This document shows positions 23,770 through 36,589 of a stretch of 64,000 nt of DNA, piece after piece. Position 1 is the first letter of the stretch; every line of letters begins with the position of its first letter. The stretch comes from Deroplatys truncata (lineage: Eukaryota; Arthropoda; Insecta; Mantodea; Mantidae): NCBI GenBank assembly GCA_030765065.1, contig CM060986.1, forward strand, positions 79,291,573-79,355,572, read 5' to 3'. The position numbers and the translations under genes are program-made. Below the pieces are notes generated by a model that worked only from the letters and a program-made list of their open reading frames with translations, had not been told where the DNA came from and searched no databases.

Positions 23770-26700
23770 AATGTGAAAGGTGAAGAGGTTTGCTGAAATA
23801 ACCAGGCGAAATAAGGACAACATGCTTTCAATTCTTGTCATGGTAGCGTAGTGTTAATGTGTCAGCAAGTTAAGCCAAAGATCTATGGTTTGAGTTTGAA
23901 CCAATGTAGTAGATTTTTTCAAATCCAATTCAGTTATTGTTCTTATATATTTATTGTACTTGATCTTGTGGATGGATTGCAAAAAGTAAAGCAATCTGGT
24001 GTTCTTTCTAAAACAACTGGGCTTTGCAAAAGAGTTCGTCCAAGACTATTTCTAGCAAACTATGTTTTAAGTAATTCTATGCTATTTTTATAAATATCAG
24101 GTTAAAGCAAAATAAAAAAAATATTCATGCAATAATGTTTATTGAATGTAATATCTGCAGTATTTACAGCAGAGGTCTGACTTGCCTGATCATAACCCAG
24201 CCCTAAAAAAAAAAAAGTCAGTTTTATCATTTTACTCTAGGCCATTTGAACAAAATGGTCTTAATTCCAAAGGATATTAGGCAATAATTCCACAGTTACC
24301 TTCTGGTTAATTTGGTTTTTTTTAAAAAAAAAATAGTAACTTAATGAAAAAGTATATAATAGTGGCTTTTAAGAGGAGAGGTGAATAGTAAAGCTACAGC
24401 AATGTGTCAACAAATGACTCCATTTTGTTAATACTGTGCATGTGCTGACAAAACTGCCAACAAAACATGAGAATAGCAATGTTAAGAGGTGGCAAATGCC
24501 CAGCGGATATACCAGTTATTTGAATCTGGTTCAATACACACACTAACCTTAACCTAACCTTGGGCAAATCTCAAAACCACAAGGCCCTGTGGTTTCACTG
24601 CGACTCACCATAGTCTGACAGCCTCCATTCCATTGTTTCCTCAAACATTGGCGGTCCTTCAGAATGAACTCCATATTTCAAGAGCCACAAAGCAGTCACT
24701 ACCATAAACACTACCATAAATATAGAACTAGTTGGTTTATTATTATGATGCTACTATTCTTCTCATTTGTATACACTTTGTTTCTAAAATAATTCAGAAA
24801 GAAGAAAGAACATGAATTCATTTTTGACCCTTCTATCCAGGCCAAGTTCATGTGGACCTTGCAGTCCAATGTAATGGCAATTTAAAAGCTTAATAATATA
24901 TTATACTCCAAGTTAATTTGAAAGTTGGATGTGAAGAGATTCCTTACAAACAACATGCAGCAAAGAAAACAAAAATAATAAATCTGCTTCACTTGCATGG
25001 TAGTCTGTAATGGCTCATGTAGTATAGAAAAAAAGATTTGACTTTTACTATGAGCTGCTGATTTTTTCAGACTATCTGGATCCAGGACTTTGATCACATA
25101 CTTAGTATCTTTCCAAAATCCAAAGTAACTTTGCTTTACAGTACATGTGATTAAGGCTGATTCACAATAACCCAAGAACAGAAACACAATGGAAATGGGA
25201 GGCAAAACATCAACATTTTAGTTCACAATACACTAGGCACAGGAATGCAAATTGATAGCATAGTGGAAACCTGATTTTCCAATTGGGACATCATTTGTTA
25301 GTAACTCACTTCTTTACAAGCTTCCAATTCAGCTCTCACAATGCAAGTTAGCCTACTTAAAAAATTGATAAGTAACCATTTTCTAAACTCAAGAGCCAGT
25401 ACTATTTACAATTCCTCAAGCAAAATGACCTTATGAATTATCAATGGTTTCTTAATAGTGTACATTGATGTTAATTATTGTTCTCTGTTACACTCTACTA
25501 GCTTTTGCTATCCTTTGTAATTATTACTATTGGTTTTCGAGGCAGTAACCAGTTTTTAAGTTACATTTAAATGAACGATAATTTATGCTTTTGCTAAAAG
25601 AGCCAATGCTCAATGAATCTGAGGAAGTCAGGAGACACATCTGACTTAATTTCTTCCAGTTTTATTTTCCCAGCTTGTGACTTCAAAGAACTCTAACAGC
25701 TGTTATGTCATAACCACTTTGAATAATTTCCACAATGAAGAGCCTAATATACCATTTCCAGCTTTCTGATATGAAGATTAACAACATTTATATTTAATGT
25801 GCACATTGTGCGCCATTCAATTTTCATATAGCATTTCCATGAACTGGAATGCTAAACACTTTACAGTATTCTTACTTGTTCCCGGAACCTGGGAAAGCTT
25901 ACCATTAATTCTGAACACTCACAATGGGATACATTTAAAAATTTATTGCGAACCAAACTTTGGTTGTGCAGCAATTCACGGCTTTCAAATGCCAACAAGA
26001 AAGCTTTACGTTTAAGTGGCCTTATTCAACATTATCTGATACACAATGGCATGTAATAAAGAGCTAAGCAATACCCATTTTTAAAACCTATTTCTTTAGA
26101 GCACTGCCACTCTATGCAAATTTGGAAGTTCATTTGGCTACATTAACAAACCAGTTAAAATAATTTATTTTCAAATATCTGTAGGTCATCTTTAAGTTTA
26201 CTTTAGACAAGAGACCATAGTTTCAATGCTTAAAAGTCTGCTGTCCAAAATAATTGTAACAGTACTGCTTTTATATTACTCAATGGACATTTATTTCTTA
26301 GGCAAGGAGCCTCCATTCTTAATTCATTTCTAAGGAGTGTAATGGACTTTTTAAGTCTGCCAGAATACACCTATTTATTACCCAGTCTACCTGAGAATGG
26401 CCAGGGCCAAAGAAGGTAGACTCCTATGTAATATATGTACTTAGCACTCAAACAGTTAAATACTTATTACCCATTAATTTCCTTTTTCTGGAACAGTGGC
26501 ACAAATATTTATTAATTGGTGCAAGGGCAAGAACATTTTTAATGAATTCCTTGCACACCCAGGACAGGATGAGTAATATCAGTGAAATTATAATGAAAAA
26601 GAAGAAAGTGGGGGAGTCATATTACTAACATTAACTTGGAAAGAATAGTGGGGGGGAAGCAAATCTTGTACAATTTAGCTATCACTTGCAGTAAACATTA

Positions 26701-29657
26701 ACTAAATTTTATACCAAGGCAGTGTTATGAAGTTTTCCTCAGAAATTAATTTGAGAATTTGCACTTGAGCATCACTAATTTGAATATGTTTTCATTATAT
26801 TAATGATGTTCCATGTAATGCACATGTATCTAAAAACGGCTTTAATATTGTTCCTTAACTGAATGGGGAATGCCATCAAGGCTAACAGCAGCAACTGCTA
26901 AATTTGAGTCTCTTATTGTTTCTTCTTACTTTCTTCAGAGCATTTGCCATGCCCCTCTTCCTTTTCTTGATGACAATTCACTATCCCACTCTTGTTACTT
27001 CAACCGCATATATACTAAATGTTATGCATTGTGATGCTCACAAGTAATCTTGTTTGTATGGATTTTGAAGAAGTTTGAATCTCTTGGGAACTAGTAAATG
27101 TCTTTATTATTCAGATTCTTCCAATGTTCTAAGGATGTAAGTGCCTTCCTTTTACTAACAAAATCAACAACTTAGCACTTGCCAAATGATTTAAATCTGA
27201 GGGTATTAAGGATTCACTCCAATCTAATCTGGCTATATAGTCTTGCCAATACATAATGCTCCAAGAAGACCCAATCTTTCCACTGCTTATATTTACAACT
27301 TAATGCTCACATCTTCATAAACTTAGTACTTTCATAACTAAGTTCTGCTAATAAAAATTGATGACCAGCTACATGGAACATGCGCAACTGACTTAAACTT
27401 CAACTCAACAATTTACAACCAATTTTGCACTTTTTTTATCCTAGCTGAACCACAGCAAACAAACAAACAAACAAAAAAAATGCACAACAAATCTGAATGT
27501 GCACATCCCATAAAACAACTAGACTGGAACTTTAAGCACCAACTTCATCCTATTCCTAACATAATTCAAATGCGATTCTGAACGTTATGTCTTGGATGAG
27601 CTTAACACAACTTTAATTAAACTACTATTCTAAGCATTTTTTCACTAAATATGCCCGGTAATAAACGTAAGACTTCAACATTTTAATTGCCATTGGACCT
27701 TGCCAATAATTGCTGTAGCAAAATGTTATCGCATTTTAATCCTTTTAAACGTTTTCTCAATTCCGAAACTTACTGGAGGTAATAAATATTAAAAAAAGAT
27801 ATGACAGAGTGAAACACCTCGCTTATATCCAATCTGTACTACCGTGACGTAATTTAGGCCATCCACTGTCGGACTGGCATGTCATCAGAGGGCGGCGTTT
27901 CTGACGTCACAAGTTGCGAAATATTTCTATATCTAATTTATTATACCAAATATTTACTCACATTGTCAACTACCGCAGAGATAAACACTTTTGCTACAGT
28001 TATTAAACCCTAAAAGTTTAAACTTTCCGAGATTCCTTCAGCAGACTTCGTAACCGATACACCGCAAAACACTGCGTCACTGTGTTGCTTTCCTGAAAAT
28101 CGTTCCCAGTATCTACTGCAATGACAAATTTACAACAAATTTAAAATGTTTCGCCTCTCTTCCATCTGCAGAACCAATATGCTAAAAATATGTGACTGTC
28201 TGTAGTTAGCACTTCCCTTCGGTAACAAATCGCACCACGCTTTCTCTTAAAATGGTCACAAGGCAGCGGCCATTGCTAAAATTGTAATTCACGTATCAGC
28301 CGATGAGCTGCGCCACTATAGCAATACACAGAGATAGAAACAAGAAATGCAGAGGTCTACGAAAGTTATAGACATTTTACTTTCTCTGCTCATTCCCGTT
28401 TGCCAACTTTAGGCCTCTATAATTCTGAATGCAATACATTTCCCGAATAAAACAATTTACGTATCCTTAATATTTACATTTGTCAACTCCTCACGATCTG
28501 AATATGCAACGAAAACCATTTGTCACACTAGCTGGAATTAAATGGATAGGGTTATGTCTCGCTAAGTGAAATATATAACCTCCGATGTCGGATGACACTT
28601 TTCATACTTTAATCCTGAAATGGCTACAGTAAAATAAACTTAAAACTGGTCTCTTATACGTTAACTACTTATAATAAAACAGCTAACAAGGTTAAAATGA
28701 AATTACCTTTATACCTCCCACTACCCTACAAAAGTTTACTGATAAAACCATCCCTCCTAGTATGTGGAAGTATTATTCTTTTATACAGATAAGTTCTTTA
28801 CTCTTTATGAAATACTACGCTTTAAAATATCTAAATCTTTACAACACTCCCAACACTTAAGTCATTTTAAGCAAAATTTGGTTTGCTTAAATACACGTTT
28901 ATGAATTGTGTTTTAGGAATTAACACTATTATGACATTCGTGCAGAATACAAGAGTTTAGACCTAAGGACCTTAATTTGTTATTCACATATTCGTTTTAT
29001 CTGTGTATTTGTGTTTCAATAGGTACCAATCATACGTAACTAAAATGCGGACAGAAAAATGTGGTCAAGATAAAAAATCTCTTGTTCTGTTTGGCTGCTT
29101 TTAAATTCCAAATGTACAATGTAAGACGCAGGCTCAGCTTTCCCATTCCTATAAAACAAGTTAACCTTCATTCCTGAATTATCGGAAATATTAGTACATA
29201 ACGCATAAAAAACAAATATTGACACTATAACTGCTGTAGTAGCACTAGCAATACCAACCATGTGCTCAAATAACAGCAATAAACGTAACGTTTTCTGGTT
29301 ATCAGATGTTACTATCGCAATTGCACTGCTTCATAAAATAGAAACATGTAATATCACACCCAAAATTCAACTGGTGCGAGAAATTCAGCCTTTAAAACTG
29401 TAACCAGGCCAAAGAGTTCAACCCAACTCCCTGGTCTACCTAAATGTAAATAGAAATACCTGTCATTCGCCAAGACCTGTGTGCAAGCTATTGCAAATAG
29501 GCAAAAGATATCTATAGTTGCATAGACGCAAAGCATATAAAATCTTTATTGCTATACATGGTAAAAACTGGTTTATATAAAAAAAAACGTTTTGAAACCA
29601 CACCAAAAAATAGAGCTTGCGAGCACATTGAACATTCACTTGAAATTGAGGTCCTAC
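23770..29657. other. Large intron, no gene seen
   Basis: The 5'-proximal part of the 22-kb intron of the minus-strand gene. AT-rich; the only notes are short homopolymers near 24210-24330 and a weak CCTAA-like run at 24547-24562. Open stretches at 24882-25205 and 29040-29279 on the minus strand lack domains and are taken as chance. Confidence 0.55.
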
Positions 29658-29816
29658 CTGTTTATCCTCGGGCTTATTTACTACATTGTTCGTCTCACTA
29701 TCTTCGGTAGGTGCTGAAGATATATTAGAAGAATCCGACAAATTGTTGTCACCACTTTTAGCACACGATTTATCAGGTGCCTTGGGTTCGTTGCCTTGTT
29801 CAGGCCATGGTGCCAT
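29658..29816 (-). CDS. First coding exon of unrecognised conserved gene
   Basis: A 159-nt exon of 53 codons from ATG (29816) to a donor CAG|GTAGGA (intron from 29657). It encodes MAPWPEQGNEPKAPDKSCAK, a Ser/Asn/Asp-rich stretch, and ends KPEDKQ: hydrophilic, low complexity, probably disordered. The start is chosen because it is the first ATG after CCAAT and NRF1-like motifs, and its context CAAGATGGCACC resembles the initiator used by very short leaders. Phase 0 at the donor matches the acceptor of the 7567-7683 exon. Function unknown; the two exons give 92 residues of an incomplete protein. Confidence 0.75.
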
Positions 29817-29881
29817 CTTGAATGTCAGGGGCTTCGGAATCTGATTGGTCAAAAGCAAAATGCAATGCTCTACGCATGCGT
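29809..29881 (-). promoter_or_regulatory. Compact promoter: NRF1-like, CCAAT and TISU-like start
   Basis: Upstream of the minus-strand start lie a perfect palindrome ACGCATGCGT (29872-29881, NRF1-like) and an inverted CCAAT box (ATTGG at 29844-29848). CAAGATGGCACC overlaps the ATG (29820-29809). This is the usual makeup of a TATA-less housekeeping promoter with a short 5' leader. Confidence 0.5.
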
Positions 29882-30939
29882 GTTGCTCATTAATTTAACA
29901 CATTATGAATTCACCAGGTATGAACAAACTTTTTCATTTAAAATTATAAATACAAAACAGCGCAAAATACAATCACAATTAAAATTTCCACTTTACTAGT
30001 ATACAACGTTAGAAATCTAAATTGAACCTGTTTGTATAGAAGTTCGATTTTCCGAAGGTCGATAGTGGAATGTCATGTTGAACTACGAAGGCTGGAAGAA
30101 AATACAATACATATTTAGTGTCAGCAGAAAACTGAAATACATTATGACGTTAACGTTTTGAACATTCTTAAACGTTCTTTCATACTGAAACATACTATTA
30201 AGCAATAGCACTGCAAACTACCCAGTTCGATTAAAAGTGTCGATAGGTATCTAAATTATAAGGTCGACTGCATAAAGCAAGCGACATTTGACGAGCCACC
30301 TGCACCCAATCGTTCAGATCAGCTATTCATCAGTACTTCAGCTGAATAAGGTAGGAGGGAAAGGAAATTCTGAATGTTATCTGTCGCATGAGATACGTAA
30401 CTTTACAGTAAATAATAGTTAATGATTTCGGCAAATTCTGCAAACTTGAAAATCACGTCGTTGTAACGTCATGCCATCTATTGCTGAAGAAAACTACTAT
30501 TCTGGGTCTTACAGGAGCTCTGGGTTGGGGGAGTGGGGACTGGGGATCGAAGGTTCGTAAATCCAATAGTTACTGTGGTTGGGCGGGTCGTTAGCGGCAA
30601 ATATGATTTAAGATTAAGTATGCCCAGCTAAGAACTGAAAACATTGGCTTCTGTCGTTATGTATGTACCTGTCGTTTATATTAATCGCAGGATTATATCA
30701 CCAAGTTTGGTGTTCTGTGGCCAGTTTGTTATAAACTTAAAAAATCTTGGAAAGTTTAATTAAATGGAAAAATTCAGAGCAACGGCCCAGATTCGAACCA
30801 CGGGTATTTGGTTTGACTTGCCGAGTTTTACAATTGAGCTACCGTGACGATACACCTAAATGTGCTACGAATTCTCTCACCATACCTGTAGCGATCATTA
30901 TACCAACATTACATACTTCAAAGGTCATCTCAGCAATTA
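29882..30939. other. Intergenic, no gene seen
   Basis: Region between the divergent genes. A non-coding first exon and promoter of CDIPT must lie somewhere between here and 39524, but cannot be placed by eye. Confidence 0.5.
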
Positions 30940-31220
30940 GTCCTCAATGCTGTAGTGGTTATCATGCTAGCCTCTAGTTCCCGAGGTCGCGGGTTCAAAC
31001 CCGGCGGAGAGCAATGGGTTTTTTTCGGACGTAAAAATCCTTAGCATGGCTTCCTTCGGAAGGGAAGTAAAGTCGGTGTAGATTTACAGCACGTAAAAGA
31101 ACCTCAAGCCTGATAAAGAGGCCTCTGAGCAAAATTTCCGGTGTTTCACGCCCAATATAGAATGGGACCCTAAGGACTATAGCAGTTAAAGAGCGTCCAT
31201 AAATAAATCTCAGTTTAATT
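30940..31220 (+). repeat. SINE-A, best-preserved copy
   Basis: A tRNA-derived head has an A-box-like TGTAGTGGTTATCATGCTAG and a B box GGGTTCAAACCC. The body includes CGGACGTAAAAATCCTTAGC, CTGATAAAGAGGCCTCTGAG and CACGCCCAATATAGAATGGG, ending in an A/T-rich tail. Together with the copies at 9532, 23661, 33404 and 37981 this defines a family of about 280 bp. Confidence 0.9.
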
Positions 31221-31698
31221 TTAACAGCAATATCAACCTGTAACACATGACATGACATGTGGGTGACCAATTAATAGTAGACAGACTTGTTCAAATACTT
31301 TGGCTACAACATTTTGTTTAAAAATATATGCTTAGGAACTACATTACTGTGCCAGATCACAAGAGGAAAAACATTCCAATGATTAAAATATTATCGTATA
31401 TGGAACTTTGAAGTGGTGCATCAATTTTGTGGTGATTTGTGTACCATAAAAGGCGAAAAGGCTAACATGGTAATCACTATACCATGAAGACAACACAAAG
31501 GGAGAAAGAGAGAAACGAGACCGATTGGAAGGGATGTAGATATTGTCTACATTGGAAGTGAAGTTGGGCCGCTCGAAAAAATAAATAAAATGGTGTTACT
31601 GGTGGAGCCTTACATGCGGATTACGTTTTCATCAGTTTTGTTTGTCGAAAATGCCAATTTAAGGAGATTCCGGGATTACGATAACGTAATGTAACTTA

Positions 31699-32566
31699 GG
31701 CCCAGTTTACAGTATAAGCTTAAGCTTCGAATAGGGTTTAACTTACAATGGAGTTTTACCGTGCGCAGTTCAAGCGTAAACCGAGTTTATACGTGACTTG
31801 GCTTAAACCGTTCTGAATGTGGTTTAAACTAAGAATGTTATCTGAAGAAGACGATGTAAATAATGGGGAAATGCAAATTATTTTAACCCATATGCACAAA
31901 GAAGACGGTCTAGAATGCGTCCAGAACATTTTCACGTATGGAATGACCGAGAATTCTACGAGAGATTTCGATAAAGTAAACAGTCGACAGTGATGGTACC
32001 AGAAATTATTGACCGACGCACTCATTGCCGTCACATCTACATATTATAACGTATTGCTTTATGTTTTAGTAACTTCTTTAGATGCTTCTCTTAACATTGA
32101 GGTTATATACGAGTGGAAGCATGCTATTTGCAGATGGATATTTTTCTAGCATCTCAAAACTTACAGCAAGCAGAGATATTATGAATGTTTGCACCATTCT
32201 AATGATTCTAATCCACCCTTTGTACCGCAGTATCTCCCCGCATTTGGCTTTTTTTACTCTATGATTGTTTGATATCTATTGCATGCGTATGCTGCATCAT
32301 AGTTTCTAGGAGAATGATGACTTCTTGAGAACTAAAGTTCTAAGTTTTGATTCTGATTTTCGGTCATTGTAACTTTATCTTACTGGATAACCTACAAACG
32401 TCGCCATAAACAAACGATGGAAAATTCACTCCTTACGCATGTGTCAGTGTTACCAATTTAGGACTGTAAAAACAATTATTATAGTAGACCAAACTTGGTT
32501 GCCATACTGTGAACGGCGTCCTAGCTTACTAAAGCTTCCGCTTAAGCTTAAACTGTGAAACCGGCT
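31699..32566. mobile_element. Non-autonomous TIR element, class uncertain
   Basis: The left end GGCCCAGTTTACAGTATAAG(CTTAAGC) is mirrored at the right by GCCGGTTTCACAGTTTAAGC in reverse complement. A decayed open stretch (LTHMHKEDGLECVQNIFTYG) is not recognised. The terminal GG(C/G) and length fit a PIF/Harbinger-type derivative, but no matching target duplication is seen. Confidence 0.5.
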
Positions 32567-32594
32567 GTGGAAACCGGTAGTGTGAAATCTAACA

Positions 32595-32970
32595 TTCATT
32601 CATTATCTGTTTACCCTCCTCTTAGGTAGGACTTACACCCCCCGGGACTTACAAGCGGGTGCCTGGGGTCAGAGGCCCGTCGAGGAGCAGACACTCATGG
32701 ATCAGACAGAGTATCCAGGATGGGTGATCAGCCCGATGCCTGGTATGGGATGAAGGAAGTAGATGAAACGAAATGTGGGTGAAATAGATGAAAGGAAAGG
32801 TGATGATGGAGCAGTTGGTGGAATGAATGGCGGGGGAAACCGGAGAACCCGGAGAAAACCCGCCCAGACGCCGCTTCGTCCACCACAAATCCACATGCAG
32901 GTCCCTGGGATTGAACCCGGGCCGCCTCGGTGGGAGGCGAGCGGTCTAACCACTCGGCCACGGCGCCGCC
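32595..32970 (-). repeat. SINE-B copy with target site duplication
   Basis: In minus reading the element begins GGCGGCGCCGTGGCCGAGTG, a Ser/Leu-tRNA-like A box, with B box GGGTTCAATCCC. It ends with an (ATGA)n-like tail at the left. The direct repeat GTGAAATCTAACA flanks it (32582-32594 and 32971-32983). Its GC-rich body differs from SINE-A. Confidence 0.85.
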
Positions 32971-33279
32971 GTGAAATCTAACACATTGTATTAAATAGAA
33001 CTATTTAGGTCTACTTAATGTGACGTAACTTAACGCGACGTAGAGAGTTTGGCAATGTCAAACTTTTCCCTCCCGTTACGTTAAGTTTGACGTCACTGGT
33101 AATTAGAAACAATCGGCGTGAAGCAGTAGCGTGTAATAAAACCAGATACCAATCGAGAATCATTCTCGTTACATCAAGTGCATCCTAATTATTAAGACCT
33201 TTAGTTCAACAGCATATCATAACTTCACGTTATTTCTCGTCGCGTTCAGCCACGTCAAGTAAATCCCAGCATTATGTGG

Positions 33280-33365
33280 CATGGGGATAGCGTGTCTGGT
33301 TCACATTCAAGAAGTCTCGAGTTCAAATCTCGGTTAGGGTGAGTTGCCCGGAATAAAAAACAAAA
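33280..33365 (+). repeat. SINE-C copy (tRNA-like head)
   Basis: TGGGGATAGCGTGTCTGGTT (A-box-like) and GAGTTCAAATCTCGGTTAGG (B box) are followed by GTGAGTTGCCCGGAATAAAA. A second copy starts at 34566. Truncated downstream, next to a SINE-A copy. Confidence 0.65.
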
Positions 33366-33403
33366 GACCTTCATTTATTTTTCCGAGGAGCTTACTGCTA
33401 AAA

Positions 33404-33690
33404 TAAATTGAGTTTTATTTATGGAACGCTCTTTAACTACTTATACTATGGTCCTTATCGTCCTATTCTATATTGGGCGTGAAAGACCGGTAATTTTGCT
33501 CAGAGGCCTCTTTATCAGGCTTGAGGTTCTTTTACGTGCTGTAAATCCACGACACGGGGCCATCGGCTTTAATTCCGTTCAGAAAGAAGCCATGCTAAGG
33601 ATTTTTACGCCCGAAAAATCCATCGCCCTCCGCCGGGTTTGAGCCCGCGACCTCGAGGCCTAGCATGGTAACCACTACATCACGGAGGAC
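33404..33690 (-). repeat. SINE-A copy, minus orientation
   Basis: Full-length copy. The plus strand shows CTCAGAGGCCTCTTTATCAG, CATGCTAAGGATTTTTACGC and the inverted B box CGGGTTTGAGCCCGCGACC, ending at CACGGAGGAC. Confidence 0.9.
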
Positions 33691-34009
33691 GACAGAGCAT
33701 ACTGCGAAGCGAATGTACACAGAGAAAAACGAAAGTTATAAGACAGTTTTAATCTGATTACTTATTTCTGCATGAAGAAGAAGACAATTCCTTATATTGC
33801 ATTATTTCTATAAACAGTGATTCTGCTACTTATGTCAGAATACATTTTTGAACCAAAATAATCTTGAATTAAGAAGTATGAACTTGATTGCATGCAGAAT
33901 ACAAAAAAAACAAACAAAAAAAAAACAAAACAAAAAAAACAATGCAGAATCATATAAGATGTTTTTATAGATGCTGCATGACAGTTCAAACCTGGTGAAA
34001 CGTAAGATG

Positions 34010-34519
34010 TAACAGTGAATATTTTGAAATGGCTGGTACTACAAAAATAAGTTATTTGACTTGAATGGTGTACTTAAAAAAGCTCTAAATTTTTAATGTA
34101 GTGGGTTTACCAGTTATACAAAATTGTACGAAATTCAAACTTCATTTGGAATGAAGAAACATTTCTCAGAAAATTTGGATATTACATTATATTAACCATG
34201 CAATATTTTAAACATATTGAATCCTAATAAAAACCACTAGTTATTTATGAGAAAATTAAAAATAAAACACTTTTCCATGTAAAGGATAGTTTGGATGTGG
34301 AAACTTTCTTAGAAAATGAAATCAATCATGCAATCAAACTTGAAGAAATTTGGTATTGATTTCTCTCTCTCTCTCTCTCACACACACACCCCACACTCTT
34401 TTTGGGATTTGTGGGCCTCAAAACATGCATTTTGGCAAAATCTAGATATGAAATTGTCTGGTGGAATACAATAAGAATTTTCTCTAACTATATAAATAAG
34501 TGGCAGAGAAAGTAAAATG
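34010..34519 (+). repeat. Family R element, 5'-eroded copy 3
   Basis: Recognised by the shared blocks TGGGTTTACCAGTTATACAA, CCATGTAAAGGATAGTTTGG and the terminal GGCAGAGAAAGTAAAA. The internal simple repeat is (TC)n/(CA)n at 34360-34393. Confidence 0.7.
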
Positions 34520-34565
34520 AAGGAAAAAATCCTATCATAAGTACGAAGCAAGAAAGTCTTCCCTG

Positions 34566-34745
34566 CCTCCATGTTGTGAGTGTAGAATGTCTGCCTCACA
34601 TACAAGAGGTCCCAAGTTTGAATCTCGGTTAGGTGAGTTACCTGGATAAAATTTATTTCCTGGGAGTTTCCCTTATCCTGAGAAGACGAATGTCAGGTAA
34701 CCCTAAAATATAGGGATCTGGTCCCGTTGAGCATTTAGTTTTACA
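34566..34745 (+). repeat. SINE-C copy
   Basis: Contains TGTCTGCCTCACATACAAGA, the B box AAGTTTGAATCTCGGTTAGG, then GTGAGTTACCTGGATAAAAT and a body ending near CCGTTGAGCATTTAG. Follows a family R copy directly. Confidence 0.65.
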
Positions 34746-36088
34746 CAAGTTGTTTTATTTTGTATAAACTGCAATTTTCACTAAAGTTAAGAGATGGCAA
34801 CTAAGCATTGGACAAGTATGCTGACATGGCTTGGCACATGACACAAATACACATTATACAAATACATTTGTGGGTAGCCCATTATGCAAATTATGGCTGT
34901 AGGCTGTATTGTTTTTGTTGTATGTTTAACACTTAAAGTCTGACGTGCTATAATCGAGTGACTTTCTCTTCACACTATCATTTATTCACAGTGATTCTAC
35001 TGATTATTCATAGAAAAACAGTTTTTCTATATACTTCCTGATAATCAGTTCAATTAATCAATTTATTGCATCTGTGGATCATAAATATATAATATAGAAC
35101 AACATTGGTGGTAATGTTATAAATAATGTAAACTAGATAAAATTAATAGGTATAAAAATGCATAAAACTTTTACTTATACCAGCTACATATATTGAGGTA
35201 GTATCAGTATCAAAATTAGCAAAGACCTGTTTGTGATGGTATGGAAACCGAGAAACAGAGTGCGGAAAAAGCTTTGTGCGCTAGTGCACTTCTTCATGTG
35301 TGCACGAGCCATATGCATTTGGCCGCATAAGGGAATTGTATCATACCAGTTGCGCATGTGCAGAAGCTCTTTAAAATATGCACAAGTCAAGATGTGCTAG
35401 CGGCAGTGTTGCCATATCTTATTGAGGTTGGAGGAATAGTGTGGTAGATTTAAATGCTGTAGGTTTTGAATTACCACATATATGTTACGTTTAATAGTAT
35501 TCAAAGAAAGAATAACCATTAAATCTGCATGGTTTTCAGGTGCTTTTATGCAGCAACCACCACTGTGTAAATACCTTTAACAAATTCACTATCCAGCTGA
35601 AGAAAGTTTTAATCCAAAAAGTGTGGATGAATAGGTACCTATATAAATTAATATAAAATCTTCTTAAATGAACAAAATGTAATTGAATACATGTAAATAC
35701 CCATTGTCTGACTGGGTTCAGTTATGTAATTATGTAAGGACTGTATTGAACCACAATAAGTTATTATTATTTTACAATATATAATATTTTAGAGCAATTT
35801 TTAATTACAATAAAATACATAGGTATAAATTGTGGTCTCTGACCTATCTCTTAACATTTATGTGAAAGAGCTTGCCTATACATAAAAGCCGTAATCCATT
35901 AAACATTTAAAAATGGCCATGTTTTTTATATGTTTAAAAATGGGTAAAAAGTAATAATACAGTTTTAAACTTGTTAGTAAAACTTTCTGCAAACAGTGTT
36001 GTGTAATGACTTATGAGTTACCAAACTGAGGTTATGTCTGGTTTTAGTCTCATAATAATGCATATCAGAATATGATTTAAAAGAGTAT

Positions 36089-36094
<6 letters not shown>
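34746..36094. other. Intergenic, no gene seen
   Basis: AT-rich DNA. A minus-strand open stretch at 35184-35390 has no recognisable features. Confidence 0.6.

Positions 36095-36154
<60 letters not shown>
36095..36154. repeat. (TA)30 microsatellite
   Basis: Uninterrupted TA dinucleotide run of about 60 bp. Confidence 0.95.
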
Positions 36155-36156
<2 letters not shown>

Positions 36157-36364
36157 AGCATGATGCTGGTATACATTTGGGTCTGTTTGAAGCAACTTTA
36201 CAACCTGTTTCCTTAATCTGAACATTCAATGGTATGCTTTTTTTTTGAAATTTAAATACCAGTATGCCTTGTGAAGAGTACCTGAAAACATAGTCCTATG
36301 CGTTAGAACTGAATAAACGTAGGAGAAATAAATAATTCATATAAATTTTATACTTAATATATTT

Positions 36365-36589
36365 CTAGTGACTTATCATATACAATGCTTTGCTTGAGTT
36401 TTTGAGAAACTCATCCATATATGCATTCCACTCATGTGTTGCATTATAGTTATTTCTAAAATTTTCCATTGTTAGTGTATTGTAACATTTCTCCACCTCT
36501 TCAATATCTGGTTTTTGGATATCGTTAATCTGTATACAATGAAAGTATAGTGAATTTGCTTTGTCTTTATGAATTACAAATTGGTTGGC
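36365..36589 (-). other. Unassigned open stretch, possible exon
   Basis: A 74-codon minus-strand open stretch ends at TAG. It includes INDIQKPDIEEVEKCYNTLT and ATHEWNAYMDEFLKNSSKAL, protein-like in composition. A possible acceptor (CATTGTATACAG) precedes INDIQK, and a possible donor GTATATG follows KAL. No family recognised and no partner exon found; it could be transposon debris. Confidence 0.25.

Noticed and set aside
24547..24562. Interstitial telomeric repeat
   Set aside because: Only about two imperfect CCTAA-like units; insect telomeric arrays (TTAGG) would be longer and regular.
30944..31020. tRNA gene in the SINE-A head
   Set aside because: A and B boxes are present, but the acceptor arms do not pair properly and the same head recurs with a fixed 200-bp body, so it is a SINE.
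32880..32970. Ser/Leu tRNA gene on the minus strand
   Set aside because: The tRNA-like head is continuous with a SINE body and flanked by a target duplication.
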